Program-made: the position numbers and the translations under genes | Shown: positions 56,448 to 64,000 of the stretch, piece by piece | Numbering within the stretch: position 1 is the stretch's first letter | Layout of the letters: each line of letters starts with the position of its first letter | DNA from: Bacteroidota bacterium | GTDB taxonomy: Bacteria > Bacteroidota > Ignavibacteria > UBA10030 > UBA8401 | NCBI GenBank assembly: GCA_021796215.1 | Contig: JAJYOK010000007.1 | Span: forward strand, 1 to 64,000 | Direction of reading: 5' to 3' | DNA: 64,000 nt | The notes under the pieces: model-generated | The model's input: the letters and a program-made list of their open reading frames with translations, nothing else | Told to the model about the DNA's origin: nothing | Database searches by the model: none

Positions 56448-58033
56448 TACTTTTTCTTTAAGTGGAAAATGATTTCTGAATATGCGCCCTTGTTTTTCTC
56501 AGTGCGGTTTAATACAGGTCGTTTGAATTGATTTACGATTTTCATTCCTGCATTTTCCGCGATGACAGGATACATGTTGTATTTGTCATTTGCCACTAAG
56601 AAAATGTCAAAATCTGAAACGAGATATTTTTTGGCGTTGTTCAAAACATCGCTGATACCTTGAATGTAACTCTGCTTTGCTTCCTTGCCTTGTCCTTTGA
56701 AAAGCGGACCGATTTCAAATTCATCGTGTCGGACAAAGCCAAATAAATCATAGGCGTAGGCATGTTGTTCGTGATAGTCAATTAGTCCGACATAAGGTGG
56801 TGAAGAAAAAATCCCTTTGATTTTTTTCTTTTCAGCTAATTTTGCGAAAGCAGAATTTTTCTTTTTGAGTTCAGAGAAAATATCAATGGTTCTGCTGTCG
56901 CCAGTTAAGCAAACCTGAAAGGTTTGCGTTCTCAAAGTGTCAAAATGAGCAAGGCGTTTCACCGTGTCTTTAGAGTAAGTTTCCCACCATTTAAGAATTG
57001 AGAAAAGTGGTTTGCACATTTTACCGTGCTTTGCACAATAATAAGTTGCAGTAATTGGCTCTAAAAGCGTAGCAAGGTCGGCATGAGTAGTTGCTCTGCA
57101 ACTACGAATTGTCCGACTAAGGATTACGCTGATAATTTTTTTCGTGTCAGCATTTTTTATTTTCTTGATTTCGTTGAACACGAATTCAATTTCTTCTCTG
57201 ATGTGTTGCGAATACCATTTGTCTAAAAAAGTATTTGACTTGTCTTGCCGCAATTTGATGTTGTATTGCTTTACAAGTTTGTTGTAAATCGGCAGAAACT
57301 CTTTTTCCTTCTCTGCTCCGAATTTCGCTTCGTCAATTTCTCCTTGGCGTAAACGATACTTGTATTCAGGAACCGGAAAATATTCGTTGTTGAATTCGTA
57401 GAGTGCTTGCAAAAGTTTTTGCTCAAACTCCAATGTGTGGCTGTTTGTCAAAAAATCTTTGAGTGCTTTAGTGATGCGGTTGATTTCTGTTTGAACATCA
57501 ACTAAATCATATTTCGTCACCTTGCAGTTTCCAATGAGTGCGTTGAAAGCAGAAACATCAATACCGATTGCGTTCATTCCAAGTTCGCATGATTGAACCA
57601 TTGTCGTTCCGCTACCGGAAAATGGGTCAAGAATGATGTCGCCTTTTTTGAAATAGGTTTCTGTTTTGAATTTGTCGGTTTTGCTGTCAAGAAAATACTC
57701 TACGAGTTGCGGAATGAATTTGCCTTTGTATGGATGCAGTCGGTGAACATGCTTTGTAGTTTCGGCTTCCTTGTATTGTTCAAATGACAAAGCCCAGTTT
57801 AAGTCGCTACCGAGTTGGTCTTTCCAGGAAACTTCTCGTTGTCCGTTGTAAGATTTGTAGTAGTTAGTTAAATTCTGTTTTGAAATTTGTGTTGAACCGT
57901 TATCGCCAATCTTCTTAATCCGTCCGTATTGAATAAGGTAGGAGATATTGGCAGTCGTAACTGTCTTGCCGGTGTGCTTTGTCGCCCACTCGCTTGCTTC
58001 TTTTATTGTCAGTAATTCGTCTGTCGCTATCAT
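56447..58033 (-). CDS. DNA methyltransferase of the restriction-modification pair (alpha-type motif order)
   Basis: 528 residues. An N-terminal helix-turn-helix (about 5-60; TIKEASEWATKHTGKTV) may autoregulate the operon. Motif X-like HPYKGKFIPQL (100-110) and motif I DPFSGSGTT (136-144) bind S-adenosylmethionine. Catalytic motif IV SPPY (411-414) comes some 265 residues later, so the target-recognition region lies between I and IV, the alpha arrangement. SPPY suggests N4-cytosine or N6-adenine modification, not C5. It is the partner of the endonuclease downstream. Lower GC content and many AAA/TTT codons compared with neighbours fit acquisition by transfer. Confidence 0.88.
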   Translation of the reverse strand: MIATDELLTIKEASEWATKHTGKTVTTANISYLIQYGRIKKIGDNGSTQISKQNLTNYYKSYNGQREVSWKDQLGSDLNWALSFEQYKEAETTKHVHRLHPYKGKFIPQLVEYFLDSKTDKFKTETYFKKGDIILDPFSGSGTTMVQSCELGMNAIGIDVSAFNALIGNCKVTKYDLVDVQTEINRITKALKDFLTNSHTLEFEQKLLQALYEFNNEYFPVPEYKYRLRQGEIDEAKFGAEKEKEFLPIYNKLVKQYNIKLRQDKSNTFLDKWYSQHIREEIEFVFNEIKKIKNADTKKIISVILSRTIRSCRATTHADLATLLEPITATYYCAKHGKMCKPLFSILKWWETYSKDTVKRLAHFDTLRTQTFQVCLTGDSRTIDIFSELKKKNSAFAKLAEKKKIKGIFSSPPYVGLIDYHEQHAYAYDLFGFVRHDEFEIGPLFKGQGKEAKQSYIQGISDVLNNAKKYLVSDFDIFLVANDKYNMYPVIAENAGMKIVNQFKRPVLNRTEKNKGAYSEIIFHLKKK

Positions 58034-58167
58034 TTTTTATTCTCTTGTCAAGTTACACAAAGGTAATTTTTTGGTCGGTCAAATCATTCCAAAGTTGTCA
58101 AATATTTTACACAAAGTCAGTGTCAAAACTTTGTCGGTTGAAAGTTGCACGGTCGCAAAAAGAGTTG

Positions 58168-58242
58168 CCGCCAACTTCTTGCTAACCGCATTATGGCGTT
58201 TAGCCGCCCAAATCTGGTATGCTAAACGCATTGCGTTTATTT
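58168..58242 (-). other. attC-like site upstream of the restriction-modification cassette
   Basis: GCCGCCAAC (58168-58176) and GTTTATT (58236-58242) enclose a hairpin with a perfect 9-bp stem, GCGTTTAGC (58197-58205) with GCTAAACGC (58222-58230). GCCGCCAAC exactly complements the core at 55563-55571 on the far side of the two genes. Confidence 0.5.
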
Positions 58243-58303
58243 CTTTTTCATCTGCACCAAAGTAAATAAATCACCCGCGAAGGTCAAGCAATGTGGGTTT
58301 GAG

Positions 58304-58433
58304 GTAGTGTCTCATTTTGGATGCCCGCCAAAAACCTGCGGGCATGTCGTTGATGGGAAGTTCGTCATTCCCGAACGTTTTTGTCGGGAATCTAATAAAC
58401 CTGTCACCAAATAGTTCAAAATGAGACACTACC
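58304..58433. mobile_element. MITE-like element with 17-bp perfect terminal inverted repeats
   Basis: GGTAGTGTCTCATTTTG (58304-58320) and its exact reverse complement (58417-58433) bound a 130-bp element. Inside are two further hairpins: ATGCCCGC/GCGGGCAT (from 58321) and the GTCATTCCCG...CGGGAATC unit (58363-58392). It encodes nothing. TTTGAG occurs on both flanks but not in the clear position of a target duplication. Confidence 0.7.
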
Positions 58434-58526
58434 GAGTTTGAGTGTTTACTCTTTTTTAGTTGGGAGAGGAACAGCGCAAGGAAAAGAGAAAATAGAAAAA
58501 TCGGTGGGAAAATATCGTTTCAACCC

Positions 58527-58841
58527 GAATAATTCAATTCTCTGGTCGGATAATTGCATTTCCGGCTCGGATAATTCAATTTCCAACACGGATAATCCGA
58601 TTTCCGGGAAGACTTGTCAGGTTTCCAAGACAACTTGTCCAATTTCCCAGTCGGATAATCGCATTTCCAGCCCGGATAATCCTATTTCCCGGTCGGCCGG
58701 ACCAATTTCCTAAATGGCTAATCCTATTTCCCGGTCGGTTAGATCAATTTCCAACACGGATAATTCTATTTCCCAAACGGATAATTGTTCCCCTGAATCG
58801 GAAAATCAGATTTCCGGGAAGTCTTGTCGAATAGGTTAAGC
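58527..58841. repeat. Strictly phased 21-bp tandem repeat, about 15 units
   Basis: GGATAAT or a variant recurs every 21 bp without a single indel (58548, 58569, 58590, 58653, 58674, 58716, 58758, 58779; degenerate units at 58527, 58611, 58632, 58695, 58737, 58800, 58821). On the plus strand the phase reads heptapeptides of the form SDNxIS, open from a possible TTG at 58438 to a TAA at 58711-58713, then open again. On the minus strand it reads LSxxEIx heptads, also with stops. No ribosome site or secretion signal was seen, so I do not call a gene; a decayed heptad-repeat gene is possible. Confidence 0.8.
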
Positions 58842-58858
58842 GGAAAACTCGGTCAAAT

Positions 58859-59383
58859 TTAATTAACCCCTTTTTCTTTTAAATAGTCTTCAAACTTTGT
58901 ATTGACGTACCGGTTGTCGGCAATGTAGGAAAGGATATTGGAAAATCTTCCGGCATCAACATAGCCGGGAAGGGAAGTGATCGGGTTGCCGTCTTCTTTA
59001 AGAAAGATAGTTGTCGGGTAACCGTTCACGCCGAATGCCTGAGCCAAGCCCGAAGCAGTGTACGATTGTCCTTTATAGTGCACCGATTCGTTGCTTTCGG
59101 CATTCAGCCGGATTGTGACAAAATTCTTTTTCAGATAATCGGCAACGGAAGCGTCGGAGTACACATCTGAATCCATCTTCTTGCACCACGTGCACCAATC
59201 GGTGTACACGTCAATCAGCACTTTTTTATTTTGATTGCTTGCCTGCTGCATGCCCGCGTCAAACGAATTCCACGTAACGTTTTTGCCTTCATGCGCGGAA
59301 TTACGCATTGTCGTTACGCCGTAAAGAACAACTGCAACAGCAGCAATTGATAGCGTAATTGCTATATGTTTCATCTTAATCAT
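58859..59383 (-). CDS. Membrane-anchored thioredoxin-like protein
   Basis: 174 residues from ATG 59383, which has GGAG 6 bp upstream. An N-terminal hydrophobic segment (about 5-23) is a signal or anchor. The thioredoxin fold has the redox motif WCTWCKK (Cys64, Cys67) and the cis-proline loop GYPTTIFLK. It resembles the DsbD C-terminal/thioredoxin_7 type of extracytoplasmic thioredoxin and likely reduces or isomerises disulfides in the periplasm. It is transcribed towards the 21-bp repeat array, with the stop 18 bp from the array end. No redox partner gene is adjacent. Confidence 0.87.
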   Translation of the reverse strand: MIKMKHIAITLSIAAVAVVLYGVTTMRNSAHEGKNVTWNSFDAGMQQASNQNKKVLIDVYTDWCTWCKKMDSDVYSDASVADYLKKNFVTIRLNAESNESVHYKGQSYTASGLAQAFGVNGYPTTIFLKEDGNPITSLPGYVDAGRFSNILSYIADNRYVNTKFEDYLKEKGVN

Positions 59384-59456
59384 TGGATGCTCCTTGAAAT
59401 AATTGAGTTTCAAGTTTAAAGTTGCAAGTTCAAGATTTATGACTTCAAATCTACAG

Positions 59457-59495
59457 ACTTTGAACTTTAGACTTTGAACTTTAGACTTTGAACTT
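59457..59495. repeat. 14-bp tandem repeat
   Basis: ACTTTGAACTTTAG is repeated 2.8 times between the thioredoxin and glycosyltransferase genes. An imperfect inverted copy (AAGTTTAAAGTTGCAAGTTC) lies at about 59413-59432, so the region can form a hairpin. Confidence 0.7.
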
Positions 59496-59518
59496 ACTAT
59501 ACTAACATTAGATGCAGG

Positions 59519-60622
59519 CTAAGCCGTTCCGGATTCAACAGGTTTGCTGAAAACGGATTCAAATTCATCAATCATCCGTTCGCGGGTGAATTTTTCTTCG
59601 ACAATCTGCCTCCCGCGCAAGCCCATTGCTGCGGATTTTGTAGAATCAGAAAGGAGGGAATCAATCGCCTGTGCCAACGCATCGGCATTTTTGGGCGGCA
59701 CAAGAATGCCCGATTTGTTATGTTCAACGATTTCAGGAATGCTGCTTGTCGCTGTTGCGACCGTTGGAAGCTTTGCCGCCATCGCTTCAACAAGCACGTA
59801 GCCGAATCCTTCCCACAATGAAGGAAGAACAAGCATGGAGCTTTGCAAAAGAATGTTTGGAACGTCGCTGCGGAATCCAGCCGTCACAATATTTTTTTGC
59901 AAATTATGTTGAACGATAAACTGCTGAATTACATTTTCCATTTTCCCTTTTCCGGCAATGAAAAGAATTGCTTCAGGAAATTCTGCGTGAACGGAAAGCC
60001 ATGCTTCCAAAAGATAATGCAGTCCTTTTCGTTCATCCAATTGTCCGACAAACGTGACAAGCGGGGAAGATGGAGGAAGATGAAATTCATTTCTGATGTC
60101 GCTCGTTGTTCCGTTGTCGTAACGCGAAAGAGCGATTCCTTTGTAGATAATTTTTGTGCGTTTCGCATCTAGCCACGGCGCGCTGGCAAGAATAGTTTGC
60201 TGTGTCGCTTTTGAGTTGACGACAATTTTTGTTGCAAGCACATTGTATGCGAAACGGTAGCGGAGGGTGTTCTTCAACGGATAATCAATTTCACGGCTTG
60301 GAACTATTCCGCGAACGCCGGCAAGTTTCGCTGCAATTCCGCCGAAGCGCAAATCTTTGTCCATGTTCGTGCAAATGACATTGATTTTTTTTTCTTTCAT
60401 AATACGCCGCGCATTCCAGATAACCAATGGATCGAAATCACCGCCGATGCGTATCGCGTGAACATCAAATCCTTGTGCTGAAGCATTCTGTGCAAGTTCT
60501 GTTTTCGGCCTGCAAATTAACGAAACAGAATGGCCGCGTTCTTTCAATCCCGACATAATGTCGAGCAGCCAGACTTCTCCGCCGCCCCACATTTGAATTG
60601 AACTGATGAAGAGAATATTCAT
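59519..60622 (-). CDS. Family 4 glycosyltransferase (GT-B)
   Basis: 367 residues. N-terminal Rossmann start FISSIQMWGGGEVWLLDIMSGL with the glycine loop; C-terminal GT4 signature with the E-x7-E pattern in SLWEGFGYVLVEAMA (about 268-282), then PTVATATSSIPEIVEH. It transfers a sugar from a nucleotide donor to a growing surface glycan at the inner membrane. It is the last gene of the polysaccharide cluster on this strand, 108 bp after the next GT4 gene, with a palindromic repeat between them. Confidence 0.88.
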   Translation of the reverse strand: MNILFISSIQMWGGGEVWLLDIMSGLKERGHSVSLICRPKTELAQNASAQGFDVHAIRIGGDFDPLVIWNARRIMKEKKINVICTNMDKDLRFGGIAAKLAGVRGIVPSREIDYPLKNTLRYRFAYNVLATKIVVNSKATQQTILASAPWLDAKRTKIIYKGIALSRYDNGTTSDIRNEFHLPPSSPLVTFVGQLDERKGLHYLLEAWLSVHAEFPEAILFIAGKGKMENVIQQFIVQHNLQKNIVTAGFRSDVPNILLQSSMLVLPSLWEGFGYVLVEAMAAKLPTVATATSSIPEIVEHNKSGILVPPKNADALAQAIDSLLSDSTKSAAMGLRGRQIVEEKFTRERMIDEFESVFSKPVESGTA

Positions 60623-60658
60623 TCGTGAAATAATTTTATCGCCGCTAAACCGGATGGC

Positions 60659-60719
60659 GTCATTCCTGCGAAAGCGGGAATCCAGTTGTGGGTGCCCGAC
60701 TAAAGCGTTCGGGCATGAC
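60659..60719. repeat. Palindromic repeat (GTCATTCC...ATGAC type)
   Basis: Between the two GT4 genes: GTCATTCCTGCGAAAGCGGGAATC is followed by TGCCCGACTAAAGCGTTCGGGCA and closes with TGAC. It has two hairpins in the same family as 53676 and 58321. Confidence 0.75.
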
Positions 60720-60730
60720 GGCTTTGTAGA

Positions 60731-61783
60731 TCAATGCTTCTGTTTTTTAACATCTTCTAACACCGATTTATACACTTCAAGCGTTTTTTGTGCGACATGC
60801 TTCCAAAGATAATTTGCTTTGATATGTTTTTGGAGCCGGTCATCTTTAGGTTTTTTCAGTGCGGCGAGAATACCGTTTCGAATCGAGTCAACGGAATTTG
60901 GTTCGACATATTCTGCCATGTCATTGAAATATTCTTTTGTCCCGCCGTGCGGAGTAATAACAATTTTGGCGCCGGCAAGTCCGGCTTCAAGCGCGGCGAT
61001 ACCGGGAGTTTCGTATAACGATGGGAGAGCAAACACATCGCACGCGGCGTATGCTGAGGCAAGCAGTTTTGAATCATTTAGCAATCCATCAATCAGGAGA
61101 ATATTTTTATTTTGTGCCGCTTCGCGCACGCACTGCTCACCTGCGCTGTTTTTAGAAATCTTTCCAACGATCACCGCCGGGCGGTCAATTGATTTCAACG
61201 CGCGGATAAGCCCAAGAACATTTTTCCGTGCCGGACCAATATGTCCGACACTCAAAATAAAATCTTTCACTCCGTATTTTTTAATAAAGAGGGACGGATT
61301 CCCTGACTGAAATCGCGATTCAACTCCGTTCGGCACAACGCTGATTTTTTTCTCATCAACGCCGAGTCCGTGAACAACAAGTTCCGCTTCTTCATGTGTA
61401 TTTGGAAGAACTTTTTTTGACCAGCCACAGATGTTCCGCGTGATGTTATAATCGGAATAGATGCCGGGACGGAATTTATTCAAAAATGAATTTCCTGCTA
61501 TCGCTGTGCGAATTGTTCGTGCAGCATGCTGCGTAAAAAAAATAGGGGACGTAACGAAAGGAATTCCGGCAAGATGAAGATTTCGTGCGAGGTGAAATGT
61601 TCCGATGTTTGCAGAAAATAAATGAACAAGATCATAGTCGGATTGAGAAAACGGTTTCCACGGATCAAACAGCCCGACGTTGACTCCAAGCTTTTCCAGT
61701 TCTTTTTTTGTCTGAAGAATCTGTACCAGCGGTCCGCCGTGATTCATGGAAACTGCTTCAAAACATGCCATGATGATATTCAT
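60731..61783 (-). CDS. Family 4 glycosyltransferase (GT-B)
   Basis: 350 residues. N-terminus MNIIMACFEAVSMNHGGPLVQI, a GT-B donor/acceptor loop. The GT4 C-terminal signature is present as PSLYETPGIAALEAGLAGAKIV (about 254-275, in part), with PTVIVG-like strands before it (RPAVIVGKISKN). Its ATG overlaps the stop of the deacetylase gene by 4 bp, so the genes are co-translated in one operon. It probably adds a residue of the exported polysaccharide; donor and linkage are unknown. Confidence 0.87.
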   Translation of the reverse strand: MNIIMACFEAVSMNHGGPLVQILQTKKELEKLGVNVGLFDPWKPFSQSDYDLVHLFSANIGTFHLARNLHLAGIPFVTSPIFFTQHAARTIRTAIAGNSFLNKFRPGIYSDYNITRNICGWSKKVLPNTHEEAELVVHGLGVDEKKISVVPNGVESRFQSGNPSLFIKKYGVKDFILSVGHIGPARKNVLGLIRALKSIDRPAVIVGKISKNSAGEQCVREAAQNKNILLIDGLLNDSKLLASAYAACDVFALPSLYETPGIAALEAGLAGAKIVITPHGGTKEYFNDMAEYVEPNSVDSIRNGILAALKKPKDDRLQKHIKANYLWKHVAQKTLEVYKSVLEDVKKQKH

Positions 61784-63339
61784 TGTGTCCTCTTATACCA
61801 TTCGTCTAACACATTAATAATTGGATGGCGGAAATCAAATCTTCGTGTCCGGTTGATGTCTGTCGGCGGAGTGTACTGCATCGTCCATCGCTGTTTATGC
61901 AATTTAGAAATTTGGATTATATTTTCAGCCGGTATAATCGCTTCTTGCTGGTCCGGGAAAAAGATTCGCCATCGCACATCGCTTTTGTTTGACGGGGTTG
62001 AAAAGGCGAGAGTATCTTTTTCATTATCGTAATTGATTGCCGAAGAGTGCGTGAGCCTTTTTTTCCACCATGTCGCATAGCCGGAATATGAAATGTTTCG
62101 GATCCCGTGTTCTTTAAGAAATTGAAACACAAATTCAATCACATCATTATAATGATGCGTCGGATGATGATAGAGATTGATGATTTCACGTTCGGCAATT
62201 TTTTTCTCCATCACTGCGCGAAAATATGATTTCATTTCTTCCCGTGAATACGATGCTCGGCGGAGACTGCCGGGGCAAATAGGGTGAATTGGAATTTGCA
62301 ACACGCTAGACGGTGTTCCTTCAACAAGCGGAAAAAGCGGAAAGTCATCGTAGTCGTAGCTAAATTCCGACGAAAATGTTATTCCCATCTCGCTGAATGT
62401 TTTAGCAATTGCTTCATTCCAAGTGCCGTACGGTGCAGCCGCGCCCGATGCTGAGAGTCCTGCTCCGTGAAAAAGCATCTGCGCAATTGCAAAGTTACGA
62501 AGGTTTTTTTCGCGTGAGTGATACGTGCGATGGTCATAGCAATGAATGCCGGCCTCTTGGTTTCCAAAATTCTGAAAATCTGATAACCATGTTTGATGAC
62601 TTTTCGTGTCGAGAAACCACATTGCTGCAACATCATACTGCTTGCACACATCATGAAGCGACATAACTTCTTCGCGGCTTCCTTTATCGGAATCCACACG
62701 GAATGTGAACATCGTTTGTGTATTCTCAGGGAAAAACCATTTGTGTGCGAACGGCAAATTTCTTTTGTGGTGAAGAAGCGCGAGCAAATCCATGAATAAT
62801 TTTCGCAGCGTTCCTTTCGAAGTTCGTGCGACAACTTCTGAGGGAAGCCGTTCTTTTGTAAAATAGAAATTTTTCCTGCACGAACGACTGTTGCTTATTG
62901 TTTCACCGAAATCAATCGGAATGGATATGAAGAAACCTCTGGCAATCTTGCCCGATGAATACCATCCCGAAGTTTCCATTGAGACATCATCTGGAAAGTT
63001 TTTCTCTTTGGAACCGTTCGAGTACACATCTATCATATCGGTTGGAGTAAAATTCGGAAACTCTTGTGGGGCTATTGTTGTACTCGAGGTTTTAGTTGAA
63101 TTAGAACCGATGATTGAAGAGCCTTTGCCGTTAATGGAAAGTACCGCTCCGCCGTTCACAAGATAGGAGCGAAGCGCCTTGCGCTCTGATGCCGTTGGTT
63201 CCTTGTTCACGATAATAACAGAATAGTTTTGCGGAAGAATCTCGCGTTCGTCTCCGAGAGCTTCCCATGCAACACCAACTTGCTGGAGAAGAAGATGCCA
63301 ACCACTATTCGCATCAAGAATTCCGACAGTAAGTCTCAC
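61780..63339 (-). CDS. Polysaccharide deacetylase-like protein (NodB fold)
   Basis: 519 residues from GTG 63339. This start has AAAGGAG 8 bp upstream and overlaps the flippase stop as GTGA, so the longer frame to 63408 is rejected. Residues about 1-200 form a domain I do not recognise (GILDANSGWHLLLQQVG; a segment about unsealed strings of Ser/Thr follows). Residues about 215-440 form a NodB-type barrel: FTFRVDSDKG with the first Asp pair, HCYDHRTYHS with metal-binding His residues, and PYGTWNEA. The usual catalytic motifs are therefore visible but divergent. It probably trims acetyl groups from a surface polysaccharide, in the same operon as the flippase and glycosyltransferases. Confidence 0.78.
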   Translation of the reverse strand: MRLTVGILDANSGWHLLLQQVGVAWEALGDEREILPQNYSVIIVNKEPTASERKALRSYLVNGGAVLSINGKGSSIIGSNSTKTSSTTIAPQEFPNFTPTDMIDVYSNGSKEKNFPDDVSMETSGWYSSGKIARGFFISIPIDFGETISNSRSCRKNFYFTKERLPSEVVARTSKGTLRKLFMDLLALLHHKRNLPFAHKWFFPENTQTMFTFRVDSDKGSREEVMSLHDVCKQYDVAAMWFLDTKSHQTWLSDFQNFGNQEAGIHCYDHRTYHSREKNLRNFAIAQMLFHGAGLSASGAAAPYGTWNEAIAKTFSEMGITFSSEFSYDYDDFPLFPLVEGTPSSVLQIPIHPICPGSLRRASYSREEMKSYFRAVMEKKIAEREIINLYHHPTHHYNDVIEFVFQFLKEHGIRNISYSGYATWWKKRLTHSSAINYDNEKDTLAFSTPSNKSDVRWRIFFPDQQEAIIPAENIIQISKLHKQRWTMQYTPPTDINRTRRFDFRHPIINVLDEWYKRTQ

Positions 63340-64000
63340 ACTAATCGCTCCTTTAAAAAAATCAAATCGTTCTTTGTCACGCCTTTGAACAAGACGAGAC
63401 ATGAACAATAGATGATGATGCCGATTAGGATTGCAGCAATTGGATTGTAACGAAGGGAAAAAATGCTCACAGCCATTGCTGCAGACGAAAATAGCGTAGC
63501 GAGCACGAAAGAATAATTTTTTATCCCGACAATTTTTTTCACTTCATAAAACATTACTGCCATCATTATACCTTCTCCAGCGGCCATTGTTACCGCAGCT
63601 CCGAACGCACTCCACCATGCTGTTGCAGCGATTAACACAATAATAAGAACCGAGGAAATGCTTATTGTTATTGCCGAGTACCGTTTTTCTTTTCCTCCGG
63701 CGATGAGAACGTACGCAAAAATGCTGTTAAGTATAGTGAAGAGAAAGTAAAAAATCAGAATCTGAAGAAGAACTCCTGCCGTGCCGTATCCGCTTCCAAA
63801 AATGAGATGAATAATCGGCTCTGCAAGGATGACGCCGCCAATGCACAGTGGTACGGCTGCAAGAAATACATATCTCACCGCGCGATGTACGTGTGCCGGA
63901 ACATTTTCCGGCGCGAGGCTGAAATTCCGCGCGATGAGCGGATAAAAAAGAAAGTAGATCGCACGGTCAATTGCGAGGAGGAAGAAAACAATTTTTGAAG
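63336..64000 (-). CDS. Polysaccharide flippase (Wzx-like), 5' end outside window
   Basis: The frame is open to the right edge, so only the C-terminal 221 residues are seen; the GTG at 63878 is not a real start, since coding continues upstream (FFLLAIDRAIYFLFYPLIAR). About six membrane helices are visible, with the loop AEPIIHLIFGSGYGTAGVLLQI typical of the MATE/MVF-type oligosaccharide flippases. It moves lipid-linked repeat units across the inner membrane. Its stop overlaps the deacetylase start by 4 bp (GTGA). Confidence 0.85.
   Translation of the reverse strand, partial: SKIVFFLLAIDRAIYFLFYPLIARNFSLAPENVPAHVHRAVRYVFLAAVPLCIGGVILAEPIIHLIFGSGYGTAGVLLQILIFYFLFTILNSIFAYVLIAGGKEKRYSAITISISSVLIIVLIAATAWWSAFGAAVTMAAGEGIMMAVMFYEVKKIVGIKNYSFVLATLFSSAAMAVSIFSLRYNPIAAILIGIIIYCSCLVLFKGVTKNDLIFLKERLV

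Noticed and set aside
58438-58713. Coding gene from TTG 58438
   Set aside because: There is no Shine-Dalgarno sequence, the start codon is weak, and the repeat continues past the stop in the same phase.
58527-58841. CRISPR array
   Set aside because: The unit is 21 bp with no spacer, and units drift gradually along their length; no cas gene is near.

Overview
The window looks like a chromosome segment of a Gram-negative bacterium of the Bacteroidota/Chlorobiota group, most likely Ignavibacteria-like. The reasons are type IX secretion (T9SS) C-terminal domains with the motif NYPNPFNPxT, several PorV/PorQ-family outer-membrane proteins, three TonB-dependent receptors with an N-terminal carboxypeptidase-regulatory-like domain, and many DUF11 surface proteins. 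Several genes have ordinary sigma70-type promoters (TTGACA, about 17 bp, TATAAT-like) and clear AGGAGG ribosome sites, which is unlike typical Bacteroidia. The taxon is an inference from gene content; no rRNA gene is present.

Layout. 1-12773 (+): three consecutive genes for very large or secreted surface proteins (beta-strand repeats, DUF11 modules, and an SdrD-B-like domain plus an OmpA-like domain in the third). 12878-20120 (+): mostly housekeeping or metabolic genes: a lipid-anchored copper nitrite reductase (nirK), quinolinate synthase (nadA), asparaginyl-tRNA synthetase (asnS), a NatAB-like ABC exporter with a small outer-membrane protein, and a sulfite-oxidase-like molybdoenzyme. 20195-49461: about 29 kb of surface-machine genes. 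Three paralogous sets each combine a TonB-dependent receptor, a large secreted protein with an FN3-like module and a VPNPY-type C-terminal domain, and a PorV/PorQ protein. Two sets also carry an IPT/TIG beta-propeller lipoprotein, and each set has a T9SS cargo protein next to it. 49779-52816 (+): endonuclease III and two family 9 glycosyltransferases. 52919-54796 (-): a GH43 enzyme with a discoidin domain and a palindromic repeat inserted in frame. 54831-58242 (-): an integron-cassette-like block with three attC-like sites, one small secreted protein and a two-gene type II restriction-modification system. 58304-58841: a 130-bp MITE-like palindrome and a strictly phased 21-bp tandem repeat. 58859-64000 (-): a thioredoxin-like protein, then an operon for surface polysaccharide (flippase, polysaccharide deacetylase, two GT4 glycosyltransferases).

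The repeated receptor / secreted FN3 protein / PorV / IPT-lipoprotein module is the best candidate for an undescribed system. By analogy with SusCD and with PorV-assisted T9SS export, I infer a cell-surface complex in which large secreted proteins are exported and held near a TonB-driven receptor. No substrate can be read from the sequence. The cassette-borne restriction-modification unit, which has no integrase in view, is the second notable feature.
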